Positions 35,523-46,506 are shown, numbered from the stretch's first letter. The stretch is 64,000 bases of DNA from Microbacterium proteolyticum (GCF_029639405.1 NZ_CP121274.1:3472001-3536000), one strand, 5' to 3'. Program-made: numbers and translations. The notes: generated from the letters alone by a model not told the origin.

Positions 35523-36131
35523 TCACGTGAGATCTCGAAGGTCGGTCAGCGATCGACGCGCGAAGTCGATGCCGTCGAACACCGCCGTCGCGTCGTCCCC
35601 CATCGGCGCCTGGGCGAGAAATCCCAGCGAGATGCTCGACGGGTCGGCGTCCAGGCGGAACAGTCGGACGAAGTGCCACGCCGCTCCGTCGACCGAGAAG
35701 TGGAACGCGTAGGCGGCGCCCACGCGAGCGATCCGGAGGAACACGGCATCCCCGGGGATGAGGGGCCCGTTCGCATCGTCGGAGAAGCCGTTGGTCACGA
35801 CACTGACGACCATCGGCTCCCCCTGTGGGGAGTTCTCGTTGCAGAGCTTCGCCCAACGATCGACACCAGACCACAGCGCGAGCGCTCCCGCATCGAACGT
35901 CGAGCGCGCGCCGAGGACGCGCACCCGCGCGGAGAGGACGAAGTCCCCCTCCGGAGCGGGGAAGGCGAGCGCCGTCGCGGCGTGTTGCCACGGACCTCCC
36001 GTGGAGTCATTGGTCCAGTCGACGCCGCGAGCCGCCCGCAGCGTGAGGGCGCCGGACGCGTCGTCGACGGACGCCTCACCGTCGGCACCCGTCCAGTGCA
36101 GCGACGGGAGACCGGGCAGCGAGGGGATCAT
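35523..36131 (-). CDS. DUF1349 (regulation of enolase-like) beta-sandwich protein
   Basis: 202 residues, mostly beta-strand, with the DUF1349 concanavalin-like pattern: DWTNDSTGGPW, DFVLSARVRVLG, FDAGALALWSGVDRWAKLCNENSPQGEPMVVSVVTNG, VFLRIARVGAAYAFHFSVDGAAWHFVRLFRL, LGFLAQAP. Such proteins may bind carbohydrate; the biochemical role is unknown. The start overlaps the stop of the LLM gene upstream (ATGA), placing it last in a three-gene operon. Confidence 0.85.
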   Translation of the reverse strand: MIPSLPGLPSLHWTGADGEASVDDASGALTLRAARGVDWTNDSTGGPWQHAATALAFPAPEGDFVLSARVRVLGARSTFDAGALALWSGVDRWAKLCNENSPQGEPMVVSVVTNGFSDDANGPLIPGDAVFLRIARVGAAYAFHFSVDGAAWHFVRLFRLDADPSSISLGFLAQAPMGDDATAVFDGIDFARRSLTDLRDLT

Positions 36132-36913
36132 GCGCTCACGCTCGCACTCGCCTGCGTCGGCCCCGTGCGCCGCACGAAGTCGATGTAGGCCTCGACGGTG
36201 TCGTCGGGGACGATCGCCCGCAGCACCACCTCGTCGACCGCGGCGGTGTACGCCTCGAGTGCTCCCGCGAGCTCGCTGGCGTCGCGGATCGTCGTGTCGG
36301 CGGCATCCACCCCCATCCGGGCGAAATTCGCGGCGTAGTTCGGGAACGACGCGTACCGCGCGGTCTCGGCGTCGAGCCTGGCTCGCGCAGCGTCGACGAT
36401 CGCCGTGCGCACGTACACCGCGACATACGCGTCGGGCCCGAGCGCCTCGGCCTGGGCTGCGGCCTCGGTGGGCGGCACCCAGTTCAGCAGCACGCCCTCA
36501 GCCTCGTCGGCACCGAGACGGCGCATCTTGGGTCCGAGTGCGCCGACGAGAACCCGCGGGATCCCCGCTCCGTGTAGCACCGCGATCGCCTCGCGCACGC
36601 GGGCGAGGGCGCCCTCCTTCGCCATGCCCGAGCCGATGCCGAGGGTCAGCCGGTCCCGCGGGAGCGCGAGGGATGCCACCTCCGCGGCGATCTCGGTGGC
36701 GGATCGACGGTCCACGGGCACGACGCCCGTGGCCAGGCGGAGCGTCTTCGTGACGCGGGCGGCCGCGGCGAGCGCCGCGAGTGCATCGCCGTCGGGGGTG
36801 TCGTTGATCCAGAGGGTGTGGAACCCCGCGGCCTCGACGGCGGGCGCGATCCCGGCGACGGCGTCGGGTCCGAGCGAGCCGGCGAGACCGATCGAGACGA
36901 CACCGCGGCTCAC
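36128..36913 (-). CDS. LLM-class flavin/F420-dependent oxidoreductase
   Basis: 261 residues, a short luciferase-like TIM barrel: VVSIGLAGSLGPDAVAGIAPAVEAAGFHTLWINDTPDG, LRLATGVVPVDRRSA, DRLTLGIGSGMAKEGALARVREA and RVLVGALGPKMRRLG. Its GTG start overlaps the TGA of the preceding LLM gene (GTGA, 36910-36913). Shorter than usual for the family (about 300), mostly by loss of insertion loops. Probably uses F420 or FMN; substrate unknown. Confidence 0.82.
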   Translation of the reverse strand: MSRGVVSIGLAGSLGPDAVAGIAPAVEAAGFHTLWINDTPDGDALAALAAAARVTKTLRLATGVVPVDRRSATEIAAEVASLALPRDRLTLGIGSGMAKEGALARVREAIAVLHGAGIPRVLVGALGPKMRRLGADEAEGVLLNWVPPTEAAAQAEALGPDAYVAVYVRTAIVDAARARLDAETARYASFPNYAANFARMGVDAADTTIRDASELAGALEAYTAAVDEVVLRAIVPDDTVEAYIDFVRRTGPTQASASVSA

Positions 36914-37791
36914 GAGACGCCCCCCGCGGCGGGCACCTCGACGGCGACCTGTCCGACGGCCGAGAAGAACACGTGCAGATCGACGTCGTCGGTCGGCAGC
37001 AGGACGACGTCGTCGACACCGGCGGCCTGGAAGCGCGCGACGCCCTCGGCGACGTCGCCGACGGATCCCGCGAGTGCCCGGTCGGCGGCATCCGGTCGGT
37101 CTTTCAGCACGGCGCCGACGCGCTCGGCCGCACCCGGCCCGAACGCGGTGAGGACGTAGGCCACGATGTCGGGACTGCCGTCGCGCCCCGCCTCGGCCCA
37201 CCCGGCGCGGACCGTGCGGACGGCCTCGGCGATCTCATCGACCGTGTGCCGGCTGTCGAGGATGACGCCGTCGGCCACCGCCCCGGCGAGGTGCAGCGTC
37301 TTGGGCCCCTCTGCCGCGGCGTACACCCGGGGCGCGACCACCGGCGGCCAGTCGAGCGCCACGTCGCGCAGCCGCACGTACCGGCCTTCGGCGCTGACGG
37401 TGTCGCCGGCCAGGAGCCCACGGAGGGCCGGCAGCTGCTCCTGCATGAGGGTCAGCGGCGAGGCGGCCTTCGCCCCGACCTGCCGCATCCAGTCCTGCAC
37501 GCCGTGGCCGAAGCCGGGCAGAAGTCGTCCGGGGAACATGCGCTCGATCGTGGCGACCTCCATCGCGGACGCCGCCACGTTGCGGAGCGGGAACGGCGCG
37601 ATGCCCACGCCCACGCGCAGGTGGTCGGTGGCGGCGAGCGCGGCGGTCGCGGCGGCCCACGCCGACGAGCGGAAGCAGTCCTCCCACAGCCACAGCTCGG
37701 GCACCCCCTCGCCCTCGGCGACCCGCGCGGCCTCGCGCAGTTCCTCGGGCGGGTGCGGGTAGGGGCTGAAGATCGTGCCGATACGACTCAT
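36910..37791 (-). CDS. LLM-class F420-dependent oxidoreductase
   Basis: 293 residues. N-terminal MSRIGTIFSPYPHPPEELREAARVAEGEGVPELWLWEDCF is typical of F420-dependent members; LRVGVGIAPFPLRNVAASAMEVATIERMFPGRLLPGFGHGV and VYAAAEGPKTLHLAGAVADGVILDS are core barrel segments. Heads an operon with a second LLM protein and a DUF1349 protein. CAGAGT lies exactly 6 bases upstream of ATG 37791. Neither reaction nor substrate can be assigned. Confidence 0.88.
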   Translation of the reverse strand: MSRIGTIFSPYPHPPEELREAARVAEGEGVPELWLWEDCFRSSAWAAATAALAATDHLRVGVGIAPFPLRNVAASAMEVATIERMFPGRLLPGFGHGVQDWMRQVGAKAASPLTLMQEQLPALRGLLAGDTVSAEGRYVRLRDVALDWPPVVAPRVYAAAEGPKTLHLAGAVADGVILDSRHTVDEIAEAVRTVRAGWAEAGRDGSPDIVAYVLTAFGPGAAERVGAVLKDRPDAADRALAGSVGDVAEGVARFQAAGVDDVVLLPTDDVDLHVFFSAVGQVAVEVPAAGGVS

Positions 37792-37867
37792 GCCCCTACT
37801 CTGCCGTGCCCCACCGACATCTGGCAGGGGCGCGGCAACGCGGGCGCTCAGGGCACCCGTCCCGGCG

Positions 37868-37955
37868 CGTGCCGAACTCCGGAGAAACTCGGCGCCGCAG
37901 CTTCCACGCCGCGGCCAGGGGCCGAAAGTGCCACGAAACTCCGGAGTCCGGCACG
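37868..37955. repeat. Intergenic palindrome D
   Basis: 17-base arms (37868-37884 and 37939-37955) pair at 16 positions; each contains the self-palindromic CTCCGGAG. The 54-base middle has a second weaker pairing (CTCGGC with GCCGAAAG). It lies between the clp gene terminator and the LLM operon, both on the minus strand. Confidence 0.7.
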
Positions 37956-37992
37956 CATCCGGCACGCACCAAGGCCGACCCCGGCACGACGA

Positions 37993-38024
37993 GGGCCCCC
38001 GGAACCCGAGAGTTCCGAGGGCCC
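37993..38024 (-). terminator. Terminator of the clp gene
   Basis: 13-bp stem (37993-38005 with 38012-38024, one mismatch) around a 6-base loop, 10 bases beyond the clp stop codon. Core GGGCCC-CGGAAC. Confidence 0.8.
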
Positions 38025-38034
38025 GACGCCGGCC

Positions 38035-40563
<2,529 letters not shown>

Positions 40564-40637
40564 TTCCGTCTCCTGTGATACGTGAGTGGAGTCGACTCAA
40601 GTTTGCGACTTGAGTGGCTGCGTATCAAGTTCAACGG
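40564..40637 (-). promoter_or_regulatory. Tandem HAIR (HspR) operators over the clp promoter
   Basis: Plus-strand reading: CGTGAGT-N7-ACTCAAG (40581-40601) and CTTGAGT-N7-TATCAAG (40609-40629), 7 bases apart. Both fit the HspR inverted repeat CTTGAGT-N7-ACTCAAG with one or two mismatches. A minus-strand promoter -35 TTGATA (40628-40623), spacer 17, -10 CAAACT (40605-40600) is fully covered. The ribosome site AGGAGA lies at about 40569-40574. No hspR gene is in the window. Confidence 0.82.
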
Positions 40638-40670
40638 ACGGGCTCCGAGGATATTCCCGGCTCCTGCCCC

Positions 40671-41504
40671 TCACGCGCGAAGCCGCGGATCGGGCTCGTT
40701 CCACAGCTCCGCCGTCTGCAGCAGCCAGAAGACCGCGAACAGCACGAGCGCCAGCGACTCCCCCAGGAACACCCACGGCACGGGACGCGTGACGTCCCCT
40801 CCCGCGATGGCGAGCACGAGCGCCGCGGCGAGCCCGGCGAGGGCGATCAGGATGCCGAGTGCCACCGCCGCGTACGCGGGACGGAAGCGCTCCGGCGCGC
40901 GTTGCGGTCGCCACGCCGCGATCGCGGCCACCGCGCCGATGAGGAGGAAGAAGCCCACCGCGGCGGTGTTGTGCGCGAAGAGGAGGAACGCTCCGGGTGC
41001 GACGAGCGCGCACGTCCCGAGCCCCAGGACCACGACCCCCACCGCCGCCGCGGTGAGGGCGGCCCCGCGCGACATCGTCCCCTGCACGATCGACAGCACG
41101 ACCCCCGCGACCACCCCGACGAGCACCACGGATGCCACGCTCACGCCGTTGTTGAGCATGGCGGGGAGGACCGCGGGCGGGACGCACCGCACGGCCTCCC
41201 CACACGCCTCGGCCTCGACGGTCGTGGGGACGACCGCAATCACGAGCGCCAGGACCGCGGCGACGTCGAGCAGCCCCTGTTCGACGCTGTGCCCCGAGAG
41301 CGCGACGAACGCCGCCGCCACCACGAAGAGCCCCGCCACGAACATCGGTCCCGCCGGGGTGTAGTACGCCGCGCTGAGCGACGGCAACGACCCGCCCGTG
41401 ATCTGCTCCACCGCGACCGCGACGGCCAGCAGCAGCGTCGCCGCGAGGATCGTCAGGCGCACGTACCGGTAGGTGCGCTGAGTCGAAGTGGTGCGGATGC
41501 GCAT
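40671..41504 (-). CDS. Multi-pass membrane protein of unknown function
   Basis: 277 residues with seven or eight hydrophobic segments (about 15-35, 48-70, 78-95, 110-130, 135-160, 165-190, 205-230, 240-260) and short polar loops. The segment VEAEACGEAVRCVPPAVLPAMLNNG is extracellular and has two Cys that could pair. No family recognised. CAAGAT lies 6 bases upstream of ATG 41504 on the minus strand, giving a leaderless-type start; a GTG at 41510 is possible but less likely. Divergent from the EI24 gene. Confidence 0.75.
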   Translation of the reverse strand: MRIRTTSTQRTYRYVRLTILAATLLLAVAVAVEQITGGSLPSLSAAYYTPAGPMFVAGLFVVAAAFVALSGHSVEQGLLDVAAVLALVIAVVPTTVEAEACGEAVRCVPPAVLPAMLNNGVSVASVVLVGVVAGVVLSIVQGTMSRGAALTAAAVGVVVLGLGTCALVAPGAFLLFAHNTAAVGFFLLIGAVAAIAAWRPQRAPERFRPAYAAVALGILIALAGLAAALVLAIAGGDVTRPVPWVFLGESLALVLFAVFWLLQTAELWNEPDPRLRA

Positions 41505-41561
41505 GCGCACATCTTGACAGCGGCCCCCGACGTTCCCCGGCACCTCTGCGAGAATGCCCGG

Positions 41562-42326
41562 ATGCGCGAGTTCCTCCAGGGCGCCCGGATGCTCCTCCGC
41601 GGCCTCGGCCAGTGGCGCCGCTCCCCCGGTGCGATGGCGCTCGGCCTCATCCCCGGCTTCCTCGTCGGCCTCGTCTTCGGCGCGGCGCTCGTCGGCTGGG
41701 GCATCCTCCTCGGCGAGGTCGTGGACGACTGGACCCCCTTCGCGAACACCTGGGATCCGCTGTGGGCCACCGTCCTGCGCACCGCGATCGCCGTCGCCTC
41801 CTTCGGGGCGGCCGCGTTCCTCGCGATCGTGTCGTTCACCGCCGTCACCCTCGCGGTCGGCGAACCCTTCTACGACCGCATCTGGCGCGCCACCGAGCTC
41901 ACCGCCACCGGCAAGGTCCCGGATGCCGACTACGGCTTCTGGCGCGCCGCCGGAGACGCGGTGCGCCTCATCGTGCGCGGCGCGTTCGCGGCGCTCGCCG
42001 CATGGCTCCTCGGCCTCATCCCCTTCGTCGGCGGGGTCCTCGGGTTCGTCGTCGGCGTGCTGCTCACCGGCTGGCTCCTCGCCGACGAGCTGACTTCCCG
42101 CGCCCTTTCCGCCCGGGGGCTGGATCGCCGGGCACGCCGGGCGGTGCTGCGCGAGAACCGCGCGCGGGCCCTCGGCTTCGGTGTCGCGACGCAGCTGTGC
42201 TTCCTCGTCCCGCTGGGCGCGGTCGCGGTGATGCCGGCCGCGGTGGCCGGGAGCACGCTCTGGACGCACGCGGCTCTCCGCGAGACGCCGACCCCGGCGC
42301 ACCGGACGCCCGACGCGGCACGATAG
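41562..42326 (+). CDS. EI24-domain (CysZ-like) membrane protein
   Basis: 254 residues. The opening MREFLQGARMLLRGLGQWRRSPGAMALGLIPGFLVGLVFG and the block LAVGEPFYDRIWRATELT are diagnostic of EI24/CysZ proteins; four main membrane regions (about 25-50, 68-100, 135-175, 205-230). CysZ members are sulfate permeases; actinobacterial EI24 proteins are uncharacterised. GAGAAT, a good -10, ends 6 bases before ATG 41562. A small membrane protein gene follows after 25 bases. Confidence 0.85.
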   Translation: MREFLQGARMLLRGLGQWRRSPGAMALGLIPGFLVGLVFGAALVGWGILLGEVVDDWTPFANTWDPLWATVLRTAIAVASFGAAAFLAIVSFTAVTLAVGEPFYDRIWRATELTATGKVPDADYGFWRAAGDAVRLIVRGAFAALAAWLLGLIPFVGGVLGFVVGVLLTGWLLADELTSRALSARGLDRRARRAVLRENRARALGFGVATQLCFLVPLGAVAVMPAAVAGSTLWTHAALRETPTPAHRTPDAAR

Positions 42327-42351
42327 CCTGGAGCGACCGAAGGGATCCCCT

Positions 42352-42501
42352 ATGTTCATCGTCTCGCTCATCCTGTTCGTCGGCGGCATGCTGCTGTTCG
42401 GTCTGTCGTTCTCGACCGCCGTCCCCGCGCTGGTCTTCGCCCTCGGCATCCTGCTGGTCGCCGCGTCGCTGGCGCTGCCCTTCCACTTCGGCACCCGGTA
42501 A
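42352..42501 (+). CDS. Small two-helix membrane protein
   Basis: 49 residues: MFIVSLILFVGGMLLFGLSF, then AVPALVFALGILLVAASLAL and a short FHFGTR end. Two membrane segments separated by a tight turn. Ribosome site GAAGGGA 7 bases upstream and a TAGCCT -10-like hexamer at 42324-42329. No family known to me, but codon use is normal and it lies between EI24 and a methyltransferase gene whose coding pattern begins at this gene's stop codon. Confidence 0.7.
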   Translation: MFIVSLILFVGGMLLFGLSFSTAVPALVFALGILLVAASLALPFHFGTR

Positions 42502-42578
42502 TCGCCGCCCACGACGCCTCGGCGCCCTTCTCTCTCGACGACCTGCGCCGCTGGCCCGACCTCGAGGGTCCCGATCTG

Positions 42579-43622
42579 GTGGCGGTGGATGCCGCCGACC
42601 GCCTGATCCTCGACGAATCCGCCGCCGCGCGGGCGGACATCCCCGACGGCGGACTCGTCGTCATCGACGATGCGTACGGCGCCCTCACCCTCGGCGCAGC
42701 CGCGCCCGGGGCGCGTGGCATCCGCGTTCATCAGGACGCCCTGACCGGTGAGCAGGCGCTGTCCGCCAACGCCGACCGCGCCGGGCTCGACGGAACCTTC
42801 ACGCACCACGACCTGGATGCCGAGCTCGTCCGCGACGCGCGCGTCGTCCTGCTCCGTCTCCCCCGCGCCCTGCGCGCGCTCCACGACATCGCCGGGCTCA
42901 TCGCCGCGTACGCGCACCCCGACGTCGTGGTGTTCGCCGGCGGGCGGCTGAAGTACATGACGCCCACGATGAACGACGTGCTGCGCGAGCACTTCACGCG
43001 CGTCGACGTCACGCACGCGCGGCAGAAGTCGCGCGTGCTCGTCGCCCGCGGTCCGCATGACGGCGCCGAGCCGCAGCCGGAGGCCGCGACCGTCGACGGC
43101 CTCGAGGTGCGCGCCTTCGGCGGCGTCTTCGCCGGAGCGTCGATCGACATCGGCACGCGCCTCCTCCTCGCGCACCTCCCCGACCCCGTCGACGGCGCGA
43201 TCGACTTCGCCTGCGGCACCGGCGTCGTGGCCGCGGCGTGGACGCTGCGGCATCCGTCGGTCCGGGTCATCGCCACGGATCAGTCCGCGATCGCGGCGGC
43301 GTCCGCCCGCGCGACGGCCGCGGCCAACGGGGTCGCCGACCGGGTCGAGGTCGTGCGCGACGACCTGCTCGCTTCGCGGCCCGACGCGAGCGCGTCGCTC
43401 ATCGCGCTGAACCCGCCGTTCCACACCGGAGGTGCGATCACCGAGGGCGTCGCGCCGCGGATGTTCGCCGACGCGGCGCGCGTGCTCGCGCCCGGCGGAG
43501 AGCTGTGGGTCGTGTGGAACTCCGCGCTGCAGTACCGTCCCGCGCTCGAGCGCCTCGTCGGTCCGACCCGTCAGGTCGCGCGCGACCGCAAGTTCACGGT
43601 CACCGTCTCGACGCGGCGCTGA
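42579..43622 (+). CDS. Class I SAM methyltransferase (RsmC/RlmG-like)
   Basis: 347 residues from GTG 42579. Two-domain layout as in RsmC/RlmG rRNA guanine-N2 methyltransferases: an N-terminal inactive half (up to about residue 170, DARVVLLRLPRALRAL ... YAHPDVVVFAGGRLKYMTPTMNDVLREHF) and a C-terminal catalytic half with SAM motif AIDFACGTGVVAAAW and substrate motif LIALNPPFHTGG (NPPF). The true N-terminus is unclear: in the same frame the codons from about 42501 read IAAHDASAPFSLDDLRRWPDLEGPDL, which looks like real protein, yet there is no ATG, GTG or TTG before 42579. An ATC at 42501 overlapping the TAA of the small upstream gene, or a CTG, may be used. Confidence 0.85.
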   Translation: MAVDAADRLILDESAAARADIPDGGLVVIDDAYGALTLGAAAPGARGIRVHQDALTGEQALSANADRAGLDGTFTHHDLDAELVRDARVVLLRLPRALRALHDIAGLIAAYAHPDVVVFAGGRLKYMTPTMNDVLREHFTRVDVTHARQKSRVLVARGPHDGAEPQPEAATVDGLEVRAFGGVFAGASIDIGTRLLLAHLPDPVDGAIDFACGTGVVAAAWTLRHPSVRVIATDQSAIAAASARATAAANGVADRVEVVRDDLLASRPDASASLIALNPPFHTGGAITEGVAPRMFADAARVLAPGGELWVVWNSALQYRPALERLVGPTRQVARDRKFTVTVSTRR

Positions 43623-43634
43623 CCCTCAGGCCTC

Positions 43635-43829
43635 TCGTCCCACTTCCGACGGCGCGCGTCCCACAAACCGTCGGTCTCCGCAGCCCAGAACCACCGAAAC
43701 GGGGACACGGTCCCACCGCCGCAGCACCTCAGCGGCGCCCGCGACACCCCTCGTCCCACTTCCGACGGCGCGCGTCCCACAAACCGTCGGTCTCCGCAGC
43801 CCAGAACCACCGCAACTGGGACATGGTCC
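43635..43829. repeat. Tandem direct copies of palindrome E
   Basis: Two 79-base copies (43635-43713 and 43751-43829, 76 of 79 identical, period 116) between the convergent methyltransferase and DUF3817 genes. Each contains a hairpin CCGACGG-15 nt-CCGTCGG and is bounded by GTCCCA and TGGGAC (GGGGAC in the first copy). Sequence differs from palindromes A, B, C and D. Confidence 0.85.
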
Positions 43830-43872
43830 GGCAGCAGCCGGCAGCAGCAGCCACTGCCGCCGCGACAATCCC

Positions 43873-44337
43873 TCAGCTCTTGCCACCCGGCGGGCCGACG
43901 ACCAGCAGCACGGCGAAGATGAGCGCGACGACGACCGCGATCAGGATGCCGAGCACCCAGGGCCGCCGCAGGAAGAACCGCAGCAGCCGGTCGAGAGGCC
44001 GCTGGTCGCGCGGGTCGTCGCCCGCGTCGAGCCGCCACGCTCCGCGCAGCCGTCCGGTGCGGTGCAGCCACAGCTCGGTCGGCACGGTGGCGTACGGGAT
44101 CACGGCGCTGACGATCGCGACAGCCGCCGGCCCGACGCCCCAACGCTGATTCAGCGCGACGAGCACCGCGGTCGCCCCGTACGCGAGGAAGACGAACCCG
44201 TGGATGCCACCTCCGATCGTCACCGCGATCGACAGGTCGGCGGTGGCGCGGAGGATGAGACCAGCGATCAGCAGGGTCCACGAGATGGCCTCGGCGATCG
44301 CGAGTGTGCGAAACAGGGTCAGGGGCGTGCGGAACAC
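43873..44337 (-). CDS. DUF3817 membrane protein
   Basis: 154 residues. GTG start at 44337 behind GAGGAGAGAC. The N-terminal 85 residues form the DUF3817 domain (LFRTLAIAEAISWTLLIAGLILRATADLSIAVTIGGGIHGFVFLAYGATAVLVALNQRW) with three membrane segments; a linker and a further C-terminal segment WVLGILIAVVVALIFAVLLVVG follow. Function unknown. Confidence 0.85.
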   Translation of the reverse strand: MFRTPLTLFRTLAIAEAISWTLLIAGLILRATADLSIAVTIGGGIHGFVFLAYGATAVLVALNQRWGVGPAAVAIVSAVIPYATVPTELWLHRTGRLRGAWRLDAGDDPRDQRPLDRLLRFFLRRPWVLGILIAVVVALIFAVLLVVGPPGGKS

Positions 44338-44428
44338 GTCTCTCCTCGTTCGGGTGCGGGGCTTCCCACCCTACGGAAAGGCCCCGGCGCGCACCCGCCG
44401 CACTGTTCGACGTCGAGGCAGCCCGCAC

Positions 44429-44548
44429 TCACTCGATCGGTTCGTCGTCGTGGTCCAGCGTCGGATCCGACTTCTCACCCTGGGCCGCGGTGGACGTGTC
44501 GGGCTCGGGGCCGGGATCGATGGGCGGCAGGTCGCGGTCGGCATCCAT
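44429..44548 (-). CDS. Small acidic protein of unknown function
   Basis: 39 residues, MDADRDLPPIDPGPEPDTST...LDHDDEPIE: Asp/Glu/Pro-rich, no hydrophobic segment. No ribosome site or -10 stands out. Kept because the frame and acidic composition resemble short conserved actinobacterial peptides and the gap has no other content; it may not be real. Confidence 0.35.
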   Translation of the reverse strand: MDADRDLPPIDPGPEPDTSTAAQGEKSDPTLDHDDEPIE

Positions 44549-44620
44549 GGCTCCACCCCACCACAGCGGCGGACGGATGCCAGGGCCTTGACCTCCGCCC
44601 CCGCCGCGTAGGCTGGTCGG

Positions 44621-45643
44621 GTGGCGGAATCCCGGGGACGCGTGTGGACCGGGGTCATCCGCATCGGCCCGCACCGCGGGGATCACCGCGTCGCAGCCCG
44701 TGCCGCCCTGAGCGTCGGCGTCCCCCTGCTCGTGCTGCTGCTGATCGGCCGACTGGACCTCAGCGTCTACGCCTCGTTCGGGGCTTTCGCGGCGCTGTAC
44801 GGGCGCCTCGACCCGCCGCGGACGCGCGTGCGGATGCAGGCCACCGCGGGCGGCATCCTCGTGCTCTCGATGCTGCTCGGGACGCTGCTGTCGGGGCTGT
44901 CGGCTCCTCCGCTCGCGAGCGTGGTCGTCGTCGCCCTGCTCGCCGCGGCCGTGACGCTCTTCGCGTACCGGGCGCAGTGGCATCCGCCCGGCGCGCTCTT
45001 CACGGTGTTCGCCGCGGGAGCGTGCGCGAGCTTCCCGGCGACGGCGGCGACGTTCGGCATGGTGCTGCTGGTCGGGGTGAGCAGCGTGGTGTGGAGCCTG
45101 CTCGTGACGACGGCGTTCGTGCTCGCGCGACGCGGGTCGTGGCGACGCCCGAAGCGGATATCCCCGCCGATCGGCGCTGTCGCGTGGGAGATGACCGCGA
45201 CGGTCGGGGTGGCTGCGCTCCTTGCCGGGATCGCGGGCGTCCTGCTCATCGGGACGCACTGGTACTGGGCGATGGTCGGCGCCGTGGCCGCGGTCGGGGG
45301 CGCCCACGTGACCGCGCGGCTCATCCGCGGAACCCAGCGGCTCGTCGGCACCCTCGTCGGCGTCCTGATTGCCGCGGGCTTGCTGGCGCTGCAGCTGCCC
45401 CCGTGGGCGATTCTCGTCGTGGCCGTGGCGATGCAGGTGGGCGCCGAGCTGTTCGTCGGCCGCAACTACGGCATCGCGATGGTGTTCATCACACCGCTCG
45501 CGCTCCTCATGATCTCGCTCGCCTCCCCCGCCACGCCCGACATGCTGCTGCGTGACCGCGTGCTCGAGACCGTGATCGGCGTGGCGGTCGGCACGATCGT
45601 CGCGATCGTTTCGGCCGCGCTGCGGCGTCGCTCGACCGCCTGA
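44621..45643 (+). CDS. FUSC-family membrane transporter
   Basis: 340 residues, GTG start, TAGGCT ending 6 bases upstream. Two sets of membrane helices (about 28-150 and 185-330) with the FUSC core VYASFGAFAALYGRLDPPRTRVRMQATAGGILVLSMLLGTLLSG and HWYWAMVGAVAAVGGAHVTARLIRGTQRLVGTLVGVLIAAGLL; NYGIAMVFITPLALLM closes it. The family includes aromatic-acid and fusaric-acid exporters. The ribokinase gene starts 17 bases later with its own AAGGAGA site. Confidence 0.85.
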   Translation: MAESRGRVWTGVIRIGPHRGDHRVAARAALSVGVPLLVLLLIGRLDLSVYASFGAFAALYGRLDPPRTRVRMQATAGGILVLSMLLGTLLSGLSAPPLASVVVVALLAAAVTLFAYRAQWHPPGALFTVFAAGACASFPATAATFGMVLLVGVSSVVWSLLVTTAFVLARRGSWRRPKRISPPIGAVAWEMTATVGVAALLAGIAGVLLIGTHWYWAMVGAVAAVGGAHVTARLIRGTQRLVGTLVGVLIAAGLLALQLPPWAILVVAVAMQVGAELFVGRNYGIAMVFITPLALLMISLASPATPDMLLRDRVLETVIGVAVGTIVAIVSAALRRRSTA

Positions 45644-45660
45644 CCCCGAAGGAGACCCGG

Positions 45661-46506
45661 ATGCCGGGACCCACCCCCGTCGCCCTGACCGTCGTCGGCG
45701 CGATCAACGTCGACCTCACCGCGCGCGTTCAGCGCGCACCCGGCCCCGGCGAGACCGTGGCCGACGGGGTCCTCCAGCGCGGACCTGGCGGCAAGGGCGC
45801 GAACCAGGCCGTCGCAGCCGCGCGCCTCGGAGCCGCGGTGCGCCTGGTGGGCGCCGTGGGCGACGACCTCGATGGACGCGGAGTGCGCGAGCAGCTGGCA
45901 TCCGTCGGTGTCGACGCGTCGACCGTGCAGACGTCCGACGCCGCCACGGGCACCGCCCTGATCGTCGTGGATGCCACCGGCGAGAACTCGATCGTCGTGT
46001 GCGCCGGCGCGAACGCCGCGATCGACGCCGACGCCCTCGGGATCGAGCCCGGTTCCGCCGTGCTCGCGCAGTTGGAGGTGTCGGACGCCGTGATCTCCGC
46101 AGCCGCGGAAGCCGCCGGGTTCTTCGCCCTCAACGCCGCTCCCGCGCGTCCGCTCCCCGAGGGCGTGCTCGAGCGGGCCGACCTGGTGATCGTGAACGAG
46201 ACGGAGTACGCCCAGCTCCCCGCGGTGCACGACGCTCCCCTCCTGTGCGTGACGCTCGGAGCCGAGGGCGCACGGCTGTACCGCCACGGCGAGCTCGTGG
46301 CATCCGCACCGGGGGTTTCGACCACCGTCCGCAACACCGTCGGCGCCGGCGACGCGTTCTGCGCGGCCTTGGTCGTCGGTCTGCTGCGCGGCGACGCTCA
46401 GGACCTCGCGCTCGCACGAGCGTGCGCCGTCGGAGCCGCCGCCGTCGCGGACGACGCGTCACAACCCGCGCTTGGTCTCCTCGATACCTACGGGGTGCCC
46501 GCGTGA
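45661..46506 (+). CDS. rbsK: Ribokinase (PfkB family)
   Basis: 281 residues. PfkB signature one near the N-terminus (GPGGKGANQAVAAARLGAAVRLVGAVGDD) and signature two NTVGAGDAFCAALVVGLL with the catalytic Asp. LTVVGAINVDLTARVQRAPGPGETV is the usual ribokinase opening. Phosphorylates ribose released inside the cell. The stop overlaps the GTG start of the nucleoside hydrolase, so the two enzymes are coupled: hydrolase frees ribose, kinase makes ribose 5-phosphate. Confidence 0.9.
   Translation: MPGPTPVALTVVGAINVDLTARVQRAPGPGETVADGVLQRGPGGKGANQAVAAARLGAAVRLVGAVGDDLDGRGVREQLASVGVDASTVQTSDAATGTALIVVDATGENSIVVCAGANAAIDADALGIEPGSAVLAQLEVSDAVISAAAEAAGFFALNAAPARPLPEGVLERADLVIVNETEYAQLPAVHDAPLLCVTLGAEGARLYRHGELVASAPGVSTTVRNTVGAGDAFCAALVVGLLRGDAQDLALARACAVGAAAVADDASQPALGLLDTYGVPA

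Noticed and set aside
43635..43829. Possible CRISPR array (two similar repeats)
   Set aside because: Only two 79-base copies, no regular spacers and no cas genes; better explained as a duplicated palindrome.
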